NCBI GenBank assembly: GCA_050084985.1
Contig: JBITNC010000001.1
Coordinates: 40,858,001 to 40,922,000, forward strand
Direction of reading: 5' to 3'
Length of the DNA stretch: 64,000 nt
Origin: Nageia nagi
Lineage: Eukaryota > Pinophyta
The notes beneath the pieces are model-generated. The model was not told where the DNA came from. It did no database searches and saw nothing but the letters and a program-made list of their open reading frames with translations. A program made the translations under genes and the position numbers. Positions 46,670 through 57,797 of this stretch are shown one piece after another (position 1 is the stretch's first letter; every line of letters begins with the position of its first letter).

Positions 46670-47117
46670 AATTTCTAAGCCATTGTGCCCCTAAGACAAC
46701 GTCACATCCACCTAAGGGTTATGCATACATGTCACTCTTCAAGGTGTAGTGACCCATATTGAGGTTGACATTACGAAAAGTTCCCGTGCATGCTATCTTT
46801 CCTCCATTTCCAATCATTACCTCAAAGTTGTTGGTAGGATGTATGTAGCAATTGGCATCTCATGTTATTCGTGGATTAATGAAGTTGTGTGTACTTCCAG
46901 AATCTAGCAACACAATGAGAGTTTTCTTTCTAAAGGATCCTTTGACCTTCATGGTTTGTGGAGAAGAAATTTTGGTAAGAGCATTAAGTGAAATTTTGGG
47001 AGTATCTTCATTGGTGTTACTAGTTTCAGTGGCCTCTTCGTCTATCTCAACCTCCTCATCATCAGATTGGTCACTGGGAGCATTTGCATTCAATAAGTAT
47101 AATTTTGTGTGGTGCAT
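46670..47117 (-). pseudogene. Protease, element G
   Basis: The open piece 47117-46860 has an acidic Asp/Glu-rich linker, then TLIVLLDSGSTHNFINPRI with the catalytic DSG intact. Downstream pieces give VMIGNGGKIACTG, GGCDVVLGAQWLRNLGPILW and ELWMKFTVGGQEYTL, the end of protease and the link to RT. One amber codon lies in between. Confidence 0.87.
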
Positions 47118-47587
47118 CGATGGCCTGGTCCAAACTTCTCATCACAATTATAGCAGAGTCCCTTCTTTTGACGCTCTTCCATTTCTTGTGGGGTTAGCCT
47201 CTTAATTTGTAGTGGTTGATCCATTCTTGGAGTTTGAGGATGATGGGGTGGTGTCCCAAATTATTTTCATCCTTGGCGATGCTGAGCATTGAACTTATAC
47301 TCGGCCAACTTTGCCAACCCTATTGCCTCCATCATTGTATTAGGTTTAAACATTTTGAATTTAGTCTTAATTTCCTCCTTTAAGCCACTGATAAAACAAC
47401 TTTTGAAAAAAGCTTCATCCAACCCTATTGTATGATTTGCAAGTTTCTCAAATTCGGTCTGATAGTCTCTTACTGTTGATGTCTGTCGTAACTTTTAGTG
47501 AGTGCTCCTGTGAATTCCTCAAAAGCAGTCAGCCCAAACCTGACTAGTAGTTGTTTTATGGATTCCCCCCAATCAGGATGACCATTA
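47118..47587 (-). pseudogene. gag C-terminal part, element G
   Basis: In shifted frames on the - strand: a zinc knuckle CDEKFGPGHRC with preceding RLTPQEMEERQKKG, typical of chromovirus gag. The upstream capsid part has a helix around VMEAIGLAKLAE near 47300. The gene is cut at 47588 by the Sirevirus-like insertion. Confidence 0.8.
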
Positions 47588-48594
47588 TGTTGGATTTCGA
47601 GTGACATTGAGAGGGGGGTGAATCAGTGTATTAAAAATTATAATCAATTTAATCTTCTTAAATAAAGACAGATTAAAAACCAGAGAGAATTGAGTAAGCA
47701 CATCAGTACATCACACAACACCAGATGTAACGAGGTTCACCAGATTGGCTACATCCCCGAACATGACTGCTTGGACACCAATCCAAATCCAGCCATTAAA
47801 GAAAGCTTACATATTCACAGCACCAACTGTGAATGGTAGCACCAACTACCACTTTGCAAAAGCAGCACCTACTGCTTGGAGCACCAACTCCAGCTCTCAA
47901 GCACCCACTTGAGATAATATTCAAAAGGAATAAAGAATACAGTTCTAGAAGACCCTCAATGGTCTAGCTCTAATTCTCACTATTTGATCTCTGCACACAG
48001 CTCCAAAGTACCATAGTTAAACAATCTCTATACTGTCTGCATATCCGTTTGCTCACTTCACTTTTTCTTGATACTCCACTCTTTCACACTATTGCCTCCT
48101 CTCTTGCACTTCTCTACATGCACATCTCATTACACACACTTGCCTCCACTCCAGCCCTTCACTATGCACTCATCTCTCTTCGTGCACACTTCTCAATCAC
48201 ATAATTCACGCATCACCCTTTTCTTTCATTCCCAAGAAAAATGTTACGCATCAAGAAAAACCCCCGAGAATCTGTTCCTTTAATTACACGTTATCAAAAA
48301 CAAACTAAAAATAATCCTTGTTTGTAACTGCTCCTACACCAAAGGGATTTCACTAACTGAGTCTGCATCTGTTGTAACTGACGAACGCTCCTTTGCTCAA
48401 TTTAGACAAGTGTACCTCTTTCTCCACTAATTTTAGAGATTTGACAGTATCTGATTATTTTTGATAATTCCAGACTCTTTGTCTTCTTCATAATGATATT
48501 TTTGTTAATTCCGGACTCTTTGTCTTCTTCATAATGATATTTCTGTTAATTCTGGACTCTTTGTCTCACTTGCCGATGTTTATTGTATACAGCG

Positions 48595-49302
48595 TGATGT
48601 CATCATCTCCGAACTCTGGAAGTAGAGTAAAACGCTTCCTGCATGATGTCATCATCTTCGAACCTTTATCTCCGAACTTTTTGTCTCCGGACTTTTAAAC
48701 ACTTACACCATGATGTCATCATCTCCGAACTCTGGTAGTAGAGTAAAAATGCTTCCCGCATGATGTCATCATCTCCGGACCTTTATCTCCGAACTTTTGT
48801 CTCTGAACTTTTATCTCTGAACGTTTATCTCCGGACTTTTCAACACCTCCACCATGATGTCATCATCTCCGGACTCCGGTAGTAGAGTAAAAATGCTTCT
48901 CGCATGATGTCATCATCTCCGGACCTTTATCTCCGGACTTTCTGGATCTTTTACCAAAACTCGACTATCTTATCCTCTGTGATGTCATCTTTTTAATCCG
49001 GAACATTTTACTTCCGGGACATTTACTTTATGGACTCAGAATTTCAATCTCTCTTTACTGATCTTATCTCTGCATTCCAGAATGCCTTATTCGCTGACTC
49101 CAGCTCTTTGATCATTCTTTGCTGACCTCATCATCTCTGGAACCCGATTCTATTCACAAATGTGAACATCGTTCTCCCCGTGATGTCATCTCTTGCTTCT
49201 GGAATGTTTTACTCGCTGGCTCTGGCTCTTTAATCGCTCCTTGCTGACCTCATCACTTCTGAACTCCGGTTTTGAGTGATAGCCCGAAATCGTTGACGTC
49301 AT
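48595..49302. promoter_or_regulatory. Cluster of nine TGAYGTCA motifs in LTR 1
   Basis: TGATGTCAT(C) at 48595, 48644, 48711, 48761, 48855, 48905, 48980 and 49181, and TGACGTCAT at 49294. TGACGTCA is the core recognised by plant bZIP factors (TGA/CRE class). The TGATGTCA forms differ by a CpG to TpG change. The upstream half of the LTR in its transcription direction is where enhancers usually lie. Function is inferred from sequence alone. Confidence 0.55.
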
Positions 49303-49370
49303 TTCTATCGAAATGCTTTGTTTACTAACTCCGGCTTTACCAAAATTACTTGTTGACAACATTACAATCA

Positions 49371-49640
49371 TTCATCACCTTCGGAACCCGGTCAAAACCT
49401 CCGGAACCCAATCAACACCTTGTTGATAATAGTTACAGTCACGCTTCACCTCCGGAACTCGGTCAAACCTCCGGAACCCGATCAACACCTTGTTAACAAC
49501 AATTACAATCACACTTCACCTCTGGAACCCGGTCAAACCTCTGGAACCCGATCAAAACCTTGTTGACAAAAATTACAATCACACTTCACCTCCGGAACCT
49601 GATCGAAACCTTATTGACAACAATTACAATCACACATACT
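49371..49640. repeat. 70-bp tandem array at the start of LTR 1 (U3 end)
   Basis: TTCACCTCYGGAAC anchors at 49445, 49515 and 49585, and a first degraded unit near 49371; period 70 bp. Units contain CTCCGGAACCCGATCAA and CTTGTTGACAACAATTAC. LTR 2 has the same array at 56789-57075 with an extra partial unit. Confidence 0.9.
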
Positions 49641-49645
49641 CAACA

Positions 49646-49833
49646 ATCTCCCCCTTTGGAATTGTTGGCAACACCAACTGATCAGACACCAACATCGGGA
49701 CTTTTCTCTCCCCCTTTGTCAACAATAATAAAGGGCATTTACAGACTCCCCCTGAGTCCATACATGACATTCTCAGGAAACACAGGATACACAGAAACAA
49801 TATAGGAAGGAAAATTAAGCACTCCCCCTGAGA
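49646..49833 (-). other. Multiple polypurine tracts, copy 1
   Basis: Four A/G-rich tracts on the - strand: near 49820-49833 (CTCAGGGGGAGT), 49744-49757 (ACTCAGGGGGAGT), 49706-49720 (CAAAGGGGGAGAG), and 49646-49659 (CCAAAGGGGGAGAT) directly before the LTR. Repeated polypurine tracts before the 3' LTR are a known mark of Sireviruses. Only the last is correctly placed to prime at the LTR edge. Confidence 0.85.
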
Positions 49834-49852
49834 ATGTGACGTCCAGAACTAG

Positions 49853-51529
49853 CTAATGCTTGGGAAGGACAATAACTCCTAGCTTGTTGCGAAGATTTTC
49901 GAAGACGTCTTTGGGCAAAGGCTTTGTAAATATGTCGGCTACTTGCTCTGTGGTTGGAACAAAATCCAATTGTACTTCTCCTTGTGCCACGCGTTCTTTT
50001 AGAAAGTGATATCTGATTGCAATATGCTTTGTTCGTGAGTGCATAACAGGATTTTTGGATATATTGATTGCACTTGTGTTATCACATAGAACTGATATGG
50101 GTTCGTTAATTTCTATACCAAAATCTTTTAGCATCTGCTTCATCCATAGAATCTGTGTGCAGCAAGAAGTTGCTGCTATATACTCTGCTTCTGCTGTAGA
50201 TAGGGATACTGAGTCTTGCTTTTTACTGTGCCAGCTAACAAGATTATTACCCAAATAAAATGCTCCTCCACTGGTGCTCTTCCTATCATCCACGCATCCT
50301 ACCCAGTCTGCATCTGAAAAGGCACTAAGTGTAAGGTCCTTTCCTCTAGGATACCATAAACCATATTTTACTGTACCTTTGAGATATCTAAATATTCTTT
50401 TTACTGCAGTAACATGTGTTTCTTTGGGATTTGCTTGAAATCGAGCAACCATACATACTGCTTGAAGAATATCCAGTCTAGTAGCTGTCAAATATAATAA
50501 ACTTCCAATCATTGACCTGTATTGTGTTTGATCTACTGTTGGTGCTTTATCATCCTTGCTTAATTTGTAGTCTGTCATCATAGGGGTACTCACAGGTTTA
50601 CAGTCTTCCATGGTAAACTTTTTCAGCATCTCCTTAACATACTTGATTTGAGAAATGAACATGCCATTCTTCAACTGATTGATTTGTAAACCAAGAAAAA
50701 ATGCAAGCTCACCTATCATAGACATCTCAAATTCTGTTTGCATGTTGTCAGCAAGATTTTTACATAGCTCATTCTTGCTTCCTCCAAAAATTATATCATC
50801 TACATAGACAACAACAATTAGCTGATTTTCCTTTTCTGATTTAATGTATAAATTGCTATCCACCATTCCTTTTCTAAAGCCTTGCTGCTGAAGATATGTA
50901 TCAAGTCTGGAGTACCATGCTCGAGGTGCCTGTTTTAAACCATACAGAGCCTTCTTTAGTTTGCATACCAGATTAGGATTCTCTCCCAATTGGAAACCAT
51001 CTGGCTGTTCAATATAAACTTCTTCCTCAATTTTGCCATTTAGAAAGGCTGATTTTACATCCATTTGATAAACTGTGAAGTCTTTATACACTGCAAAAGC
51101 TAAAAACATGCGAATAGCTTCTAATCTGGCCACAGGTGCAAAAGTTTCTTCAAAATCAATTCCTTCAACTTGAGCATATCCCTTGCAAACAAGTCTAGCT
51201 TTATTTCGAACCACTATCCCATCTTCATTCAACTTATTTCGAAAAACCCACTTTGTGCCAATCACATTTTTGTTGGCTGGTCTAGGAACGAGTTCCCATG
51301 TTTCATTCTTTTCAATTTGAGTGAGTTCTTCCTCCATTGCTTTCATCCAGCATTTATCTTGGCTAGCTTCTGAGACATTTTTAGGCTCTATATTGGATAG
51401 GAGAGAATAGGTGCTTGAAACCCCTCTGCGAGTTTGGATGCCTGTATGAAGCTCACCGATGATTTGCTTTTGTGGATGATCCTTGTGCCATCTTTTTGGT
51501 GGAATTTTTGAATTTTCATCTTCTTCCAA
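49853..51529 (-). CDS. Reverse transcriptase-RNase H, Sirevirus-like copy 1
   Basis: An open frame of 558 codons. RT at residues about 75-320: [76 protein letters not shown] (YVDD intact). The connection has [13 protein letters not shown]. RNase H at about 410-540: [60 protein letters not shown]. All catalytic residues look present. The frame begins only because of a 1-bp deletion near 51540 relative to copy 2; in the polyprotein it follows integrase. Confidence 0.95.
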   Translation of the reverse strand: MEEDENSKIPPKRWHKDHPQKQIIGELHTGIQTRRGVSSTYSLLSNIEPKNVSEASQDKCWMKAMEEELTQIEKNETWELVPRPANKNVIGTKWVFRNKLNEDGIVVRNKARLVCKGYAQVEGIDFEETFAPVARLEAIRMFLAFAVYKDFTVYQMDVKSAFLNGKIEEEVYIEQPDGFQLGENPNLVCKLKKALYGLKQAPRAWYSRLDTYLQQQGFRKGMVDSNLYIKSEKENQLIVVVYVDDIIFGGSKNELCKNLADNMQTEFEMSMIGELAFFLGLQINQLKNGMFISQIKYVKEMLKKFTMEDCKPVSTPMMTDYKLSKDDKAPTVDQTQYRSMIGSLLYLTATRLDILQAVCMVARFQANPKETHVTAVKRIFRYLKGTVKYGLWYPRGKDLTLSAFSDADWVGCVDDRKSTSGGAFYLGNNLVSWHSKKQDSVSLSTAEAEYIAATSCCTQILWMKQMLKDFGIEINEPISVLCDNTSAINISKNPVMHSRTKHIAIRYHFLKERVAQGEVQLDFVPTTEQVADIFTKPLPKDVFENLRNKLGVIVLPKH

Positions 51530-52675
51530 CTCACTTTTGAAACACTGTTTGGGTTACTTGGTGAGTTTGAATCTTCTGGTTTCTTCACTTGTGATTGCTG
51601 TACAGGAGGCTTAGATTTGTTTTTATTCTTTTTATCTTCTTCAACTGAATCTTGATAGTTAGGAAGATCATCATCATCATTTCTCCTGGGAAGATCTCTT
51701 TGCTCATTAACCACGAACATCAGCACTATCAACGATTGTTTTTGTCCTTTTATTGTAACACCTGTATGCTTTGCTCTTCGAGGAGTAACCAAGAAAGATG
51801 CCTTCATCAGATCTATCCTCAAACTTTCCTAAATTTTCTTCTATTCTCTTGATATAGCATTTACTGCCAAAGATTTTGAAGTGCCTCACCGTAGCTTTTC
51901 TTCCAAACCATAATTCATATGGTGTTCTATCTTCATGTGGTCGCATCATACATCTATTTTGAATGTGCACTGCAGTATGCACTGCTTCTTTCCAGAACCT
52001 ATTAGCAACATTGCTTTCTATCAGCATGGTTCGAGCCATTTCTTGTACTGCTCTATTTTTTCTTTCAACTACTCCATTTTGTTGTGGAGTTCTTGCTGCA
52101 GAGAATTGTCTTTTAATTCCGTGTTGTATGCAAAACTCAGAAAACTCATCAGAAGTGAACTCACCTCCTCTGTCTGAGCGAAGACGTTTAATTCTCCTCT
52201 CCATATGATTTTCTACTTGATTTTTAAATGCTTTGAACATTTCAAATGCTTCAGATTTGTGTTTCAAAAATTGCACCCAAGTCATTCTTGAATAATCATC
52301 TATGAACAGAATAAAATACTTATCTCCATTGACGCTTTGTGTTCGCATTGGTCCGCATAGGTCGGTGTGTATGATTTCCAATGGTCTGCTGGTGTGATAT
52401 TCTTTCACTTTGAACTTTGCTCGAGTTTGCTTTCCCCTTTGGCATGAATCACAAATATCATTTGCTGGTTTGCTGATACTGGGCATATCTCTTACTGCTC
52501 TTTTTGAGCAAATGTTCATCAAGTTTTTAAAATAGATGTGTCCCAATCTCTTATGCCATAGCCAATCATCACTCTCCTTGCCTAAAAGACATGATCCCTC
52601 TGAAATATCTGATAAGGTGTATAAATTGCCACAGGTTCGTGTACCAACTGCTACAAGTCTACCACTATTTGCCCT
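51530..52675 (-). pseudogene. GAG-pre-integrase, integrase and linker, copy 1
   Basis: Open from 52675 to 51707: WLWHKRLGHIYFKNLMN, then CDSCQRGKQTRAKF (zinc segment), IIHTDLCGPM (first Asp), FIDDYSRMTWVQFL, RSDRGGEFTS (second Asp), [12 protein letters not shown] (Glu), [43 protein letters not shown]. The triad is intact. A 1-bp insertion near 51715 and a 1-bp deletion near 51540, relative to copy 2, shift the charged linker (51822-51388) in and out of frame. A stop at 52676-52678 separates it from protease (Arg codon CGA to TGA). Confidence 0.92.
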
Positions 52676-53728
52676 TCAGATCTCACAACCATGCTTTTTG
52701 AAAATTACATCATGTCCTTTGTCACATATTTGACTGACGCTTAACAAATTATGCTTCAGTCCCACAACAAATAATACCTCTTCGGATCTGATGTTTCCGT
52801 CATTTATTTTGACTGTCCCTTTGCCGATAATCTGTGCGCCATCATTGTTTCCAAATCTTACTGACCCACCTTCATATTCCTGTAGTTTTTGAAATTTCTT
52901 CTTGTCACCTGTCATGTGACTTGAGCATCCACTGTCTAATATCCATGGTGATGGTTTGTCTTGAGCTTTTAATGCTGTTTGAATGATTAAAGACTCTTTA
53001 TCCTCTCTGAGTTTCTCCTTTTCTTTCCAGACTTGTTTTACTTTTATTTCAGCTTCTTGTTTTTTATTATTCTTTTCTTCTTCCTGTGGATGGCTGCTCT
53101 GAAACTGTTTATTCTGTCTTATGGAAGGAAATTGTCTCGGTGGAAAGAACCTCATGCCATGATTATTTCTGCAGAATCGGGCAATGTGTCCATATTCATG
53201 ACAGTTGTAACACTCAACAGGATACTCCATTAGTGGGCCGAATGCATTCCTAGTAACAAAGGTTCTTGGAGTGATATTATACTTACATTCAGAAATTTTG
53301 TGTCCATATGCATTGCATTTGAAACAGTATCCATTGAAGGGATAGATATATCTATTATGTTGCTGAGTACTTCTTGGTCCTGCAGAGTATCTTCTTTTGG
53401 AATGCACTTGAGTGAAGCCATCATCCTCCAGTCCTGAGCCACCTTCCTTCTTCTTGGTTTCTTTTGTGTTTTCCCTTTTTATGTCATTGGAAGATTGTCC
53501 TTGTTCATATCCCAGACCAGATTTATCAGAAAACATTCTTTGACTGTTAATGATTTCACTAAGTTTAGTCGACCTTCCTTCTAGATATTCAAAGGAGCTG
53601 ATTTTCTTGGTGACTTCCTCTAGTTGCATACGTAGCCCAGTTATTTCTTCTTCGAGCTTACTATAACTTTTAACTTTCACAAGAAGCTGTTCCTCCAAAC
53701 TCTCATTTATTCTCTTAGATTCTTCCAC
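52676..53728 (-). pseudogene. gag C-terminal part and protease, copy 1
   Basis: A 350-codon open frame. Residues 1-50 are a coiled coil (LEEEITGLRMQLEEVTKK), followed by SQRMFSDKSGLGYEQGQS, a hallmark of SIRE-type gag. Zinc knuckles CFKCNAYGHKISEC and CYNCHEYGHIARFC come next. Protease starts with PWILDSGCSSHMTGDKKKF, with the DSG active site intact, and continues to NLLSVSQICDKG. The frame ends at a TGA after GCEI. Confidence 0.93.
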
Positions 53729-54928
53729 TTCTATTTTTAAGTTTTCTATAGTATTACTTGCATCATCAAGCCTTTTTGAGAGTCTCTCGTTTTTCTTTAT
53801 TTCTTTCTCCAGTTGTTCAATGCTGTTATTAGTTCTTCTTCAGGATCATACTCAATCTCACAGCCATTTTCTTCATCTGTCTCTTCCTTTTTATGTTCTT
53901 GGGCATTTTGATTATCTTCATTCAGTTTCTCTTCAAATGCCATAAAGAAATGCTTCATTGTATTCTTTTTCTGATTCATTATTGGAATCATCATCAGTGG
54001 AGCCTTTATTTCTAGATATGAAGCTTTGTCTATTTGACCTTCTATTTCGAGCATGAGATTTCATTTTGTGGTTTTTCTCAAGATATGATTCTTGATCATC
54101 TTTATCAAATTTTCTATATGGACATTTTGAAATGAAATGACCAATACCGCCACAGTTAAAACATTTAAACGGTAGCTTGCCTTGATATTTACATGTTCCT
54201 CTTTTTAGCTTTCTAACAAAATTTGCTTCTGCTCCATCAGATTGTTCCTCATCGTCAAAATCTATTTTGGGTTTGGTACTATTATTGGCTTTAAACGCTG
54301 CTTCCTTTTCTGAATGTTTTATTTTTTCGATCCTCATTTCATAAGCAGTCAGTGATCCATGCATTTCATCCATGCTGAAAGTTTTCAAATCTTTTGCTTC
54401 TTCAATAGCAGACACCTTTGAATCAAAACGAGATGTGAGAGATCGTAGTACCTTTTTCACGATGACATGATCTTCGATTTCTTCCCCAAGACCTCTGATT
54501 GCATTAGTAATTTCATTTACTCTCAACATGTATGCTTCGATGGTTTCATCTTCATTCATCTTTAGAACTTCGAATTGAGCTCTATGAGTTTGGAGTTTTG
54601 CTTCCTTGACTTTATCATCTCCTTCATGAATGCTCTTCAACTTATTCCATATTTCTTTTGCAGATTTGCATGCCATAACTTTCACCAGTTCACTATCCAC
54701 AAGACCGCACATTAGAGCATTTCTTGCTTTTGCATCATATTCAAATGCCTTTCTTTCTGCTTCATCTGATGGACCTGTAGGGGGAGGAGTGTAACCCCTT
54801 TTTACAGCATCCCATGTACCAAAACCCAATGCACTGAGATAAGTCTTCATTCGAATTTTCCAGAAACCATAATTGTTTCCATCAAAGAGAGGTGCCTTGT
54901 TAGATGAGAAACCTTCTCCGCTTGCCAT
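53729..54928 (-). pseudogene. gag N-terminal part, copy 1
   Basis: ATG at 54928 (MASGEGFSSNKAPLFDGNNY) begins an open frame to 53933, with WKIRMKTYL, the UBN2-type core (SAKEIWNKLKSIHEGDDKVK) and the first zinc knuckle CFNCGGIGHFISKC at residues about 247-260. A small indel near 53945 changes frame relative to copy 2, continuing as 54054-53797; a second shift near 53815 links to the coiled coil at 53728. All three pieces align to one 545-codon frame in copy 2. Confidence 0.93.
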
Positions 54929-54978
54929 AGTGTCACTACCTGGATCTCCTTAGCTGTTATAGCCTAAGTAGGAACCTA

Positions 54979-54990
54979 GCTCTGATACCA
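54979..54990 (-). other. Primer binding site, copy 1
   Basis: TGGTATCAGAGC on the - strand, two bases after the end of LTR 2 (CCAACA). Initiator Met tRNA type. Confidence 0.95.
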
Positions 54991-54992
54991 AT

Positions 54993-57077
54993 TGTTGGAT
55001 TTCGAGTGACACTGAGAGGGGGGGTGAATCAGTGTATTAAAAATTATAATCAATTTAATCTTCTTAAATAAAGATAGATTAAAAACCAGAGAGAATTGAG
55101 CAAGCACATCAGTACATCACACAACACCAGATGTAACGAGGTTCACCAGATTGGCTACATCCCTGAACATGACTGCTTGGACACCAATCCAAATCCAGCT
55201 ATTAAAGAAAGCTTACAGATTCACAGCACCAACTGTGAAGGGTAGCACCAACTACCACTTTGCAAAAGCAGCACCTACTGCTTGGAGCACCAACTCCAGC
55301 TCTCAAGCACCCACTTGAGATAATATTCAAAAGGAATAAAGAATACAGTTCTAGAAGACCCTCAATGGTCTAGCTCTAATTCTCACTATTTGATCTCTGC
55401 ACACAGCTCCAAAGTACCATAGTTAAACAATCTCTATATTGTCTGCATATCCGTTTGCTCACTTCACTTTTTCTTGATACTCCACTCTTTCACACTATTG
55501 CCTCCTCTCTTGCACTTCTCTACATGCACATCTCATTACACACACTTGCCTCCACTCCAGCCCTTCACTATGCACTCATCTCTCTTCGCGCACACTTCTC
55601 AATCACACAATTCACGCATCACCCTTTTCTTTCATTCCCAAGAAAAATGTTACGCATCAAGAAAAACCCCCGAGAATCTGTTCCTTTAATTACACGTTAT
55701 CAAAAACAAACTAAAAATAATCCTTGTTTGTAACTGCTCCTACACCAAAGGGATTTCACTAACTGAGTCTGCATCTGTTGTAACTGACGAACGCTCCTTT
55801 GTCAATTTAGACAAGTGTACCTCTTTCTCCACTAATTTCAGAGATTTGACAGTATCTGATTATTTCTGATAATTCCAGACTTTTTGTCTTCTTCATAATG
55901 ATATTTTTGTTAATTCCGGACTCTTTGTCTTCTTCATAATGATATTTCTGTTAATTCCGAACTCTTTGTCTCGCTTGCCGGATGTTTATTATATACAGCG
56001 TGATGTCATCATCTCTGGACTCCGGAAGCAGAGTAAAACGCTTCCTACATGATGTCATCATCTCCGAACCTTTATCTCCAGACTTTTTGTCTCCGGACTT
56101 TTAAACACTTACACCATGATGTCATCATCTCCGGACTCCGGTAGTAGAGTAAAAATGCTTCCTGCATGATGTCATCATCTCCGAACCTTTATCTCCGGAC
56201 TTTTGTCTGCAGACTTTTATCTCTGAACGTTTATCTCCGGACTTTTCAACACCTCCACCATGATGTCATCATCTCCAGACTCCGGTAGTAGAGTAAAAAT
56301 GCTTCTCGCATGATGTCATCATCTCCGGACCTTTATCTCCGGACCTTTATCTCCGGACTCTGGTCTTTACCAAAACTCGACTATCTTATCCTCTGTGACG
56401 TCATCTTTTTAATCCGAAACATTTTACTTCCGGGACATTTACTTTATGGACTTCAGAATTTCAATCTCTCTTTGTCGATCTTATCTCTGCATTTCGGAAT
56501 GCTTTATTCGCTGACTCCGGCTCTTTGATCATTCTTTGCTGACCTCATCGTCTCCGGAACCGATTCTATTCACAAATGTGAACATCGTTCTCCCCGTGAT
56601 GTCATCTCTTGCTTCTGGAATGTTTTACTCGTTGGCTCTGGCTCTTTAATCGCTCCTTGCTGACCTCATCACTTCCGAACTCCGTTTTGAGTGATAGCCC
56701 GAAATCGCTGATGTCATTTCTACCGGAACGCTTTGTTTACTAACTCCGGCTTTACCAAAATTACTTGTTGACAACATTACAATCATTCATCACCTCCGGA
56801 ACCCGGTCAAAACCTCCGGAACCCGATCAACACCTTGTTGACAATAGTTACAGTCACGCTTCACCTCCGGAACTCGGTCAAACCTCCGGAACCCGATCAA
56901 CACCTTGTTAACAACAATTACAATCACACTTCACCTCCGGAACCCGTCAAACCTCTGGAACCGATCAAAACCTTGTTGACAACAATTACAATCACACTTC
57001 ACCTCCGGAACCTGGTCAAACCTCCAGAACCTGATCGAAACCTTATTGACAACAATTACAATCACACATACTCAACA
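54993..57077 (-). repeat. LTR 2, shared middle LTR of the array
   Basis: 2085 bp. It is the 5' LTR for copy 1 (primer site at 54979) and the 3' LTR for copy 2 (polypurine tracts from 57078). It has nine TGAYGTCA motifs (56000, 56050, 56117, 56167, 56261, 56311, TGACGTCA at 56396, 56597, 56709) and a longer 70-bp array than LTR 1. It differs from LTR 1 by a few percent, many of the changes being C/T or G/A at CG sites. Confidence 0.95.
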
Positions 57078-57265
57078 ATCTCCCCCTTTGGAATTGTTGG
57101 CAACACCAACTGATCAGACACCAACATCGGGACTTTTCTCTCCCCCTTTGTCAACAATAACAAAGGGCATTTACAGACTCCCCCTGAGTCCATACATGAC
57201 ATTCTCAGGAAACACAGGATACACAGAAACAATATAGGAAGGAAAATTAAGCACTCCCCCTGAGA
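57078..57265 (-). other. Multiple polypurine tracts, copy 2
   Basis: The same four tracts as in copy 1, near 57252-57265, 57177-57190, 57139-57153 and 57079-57091. Confidence 0.85.
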
Positions 57266-57284
57266 ATGTGACGTCCAGAACTAG

Positions 57285-57797
57285 CTAATGCTTGGGAAGG
57301 ACAACAACTCCTAGCTTGTTGCGAAGATTTTCGAAGACATCTTTGGGCAAAGGCTTTGTAAATATGTCGGCTACTTGCTCTGTGGTTGGAACAAAATCCA
57401 ATTGTACTTCTCCTTGTGCCACGCGTTCTTTTAGAAAGTGATATCTGATTGCAATATGCTTTGTTCGTGAGTGCATAACAGGATTTTTGGATATATTGAT
57501 TGCACTTGTGTTATCACATAGAACTGATATGGGTTCGTTAATTTCTATACCAAAATCTTTTAGCATCTGCTTCATCCATAGAATCTGTGTGCAGCAAGAA
57601 GTTGCTGCTATATACTCTGCTTCTGCTGTAGATAGGGATACTGAGTCTTGCTTTTTACTGTGCCAAGCTAACAAGATTATTACCCAAATAAAATGCTCCT
57701 CCACTGGTGCTCTTCCTATCATCCACGCATCCTGCCCAGTCTGCATCTGAAAAGGCACTAAGTGTAAGGTCCTTTCCTCTAGGATACCATAAACCAT
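57285..57797 (-). pseudogene. RNase H end, copy 2
   Basis: The frame carries [42 protein letters not shown] and [14 protein letters not shown], identical to copy 1 in all these segments. It is split from the RT frame by one extra base near 57665 (GCCAAGC against GCCAGC in copy 1). Confidence 0.93.

Larger units (their letters stand above)
45217..47587 (-). mobile_element. Chromovirus-like Gypsy element G, internally deleted and split
   Basis: On the - strand: partial gag (from 47587), protease, RT start, integrase end, polypurine tract and 3' LTR. The motifs (HDHAIQLIPGS, FLRIQPYRQKSL, SRIHPVFHVSCLK) are those of chromovirus-type Gypsy elements. RT palm, RNase H and the integrase core are missing through an internal deletion. 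The 5' side is interrupted at 47588 by the Sirevirus-like array; the rest of G should lie beyond the window. Confidence 0.88.
47588..49645 (-). repeat. LTR 1 (3' LTR) of the Sirevirus-like array
   Basis: 2058 bp; on the - strand TGTTGAGTATGTG ... TCGAAATCCAACA. It contains a 70-bp tandem array, nine TGAYGTCA motifs and many TCCGGA palindromes. Small + strand open frames at 48068 and 49490 are repeated in the other LTRs and are not genes. Confidence 0.96.

Noticed and set aside
46852-47205. 117-codon + strand frame in element G
   Set aside because: Antisense shadow of the protease region, which has clear motifs on the - strand.
48068-48283. + strand frame repeated in all three Sirevirus-like LTRs (also 55455-55733 and 62773-63051)
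   Set aside because: Antisense to the element, pyrimidine-rich, conserved only because the LTRs are near-identical; no known motif.
52536-52733. Envelope-like extra gene sometimes present in Sireviruses
   Set aside because: No open frame exists between RNase H and the LTR (49646-49852); the stretch holds only polypurine tracts, so this family lacks it here.
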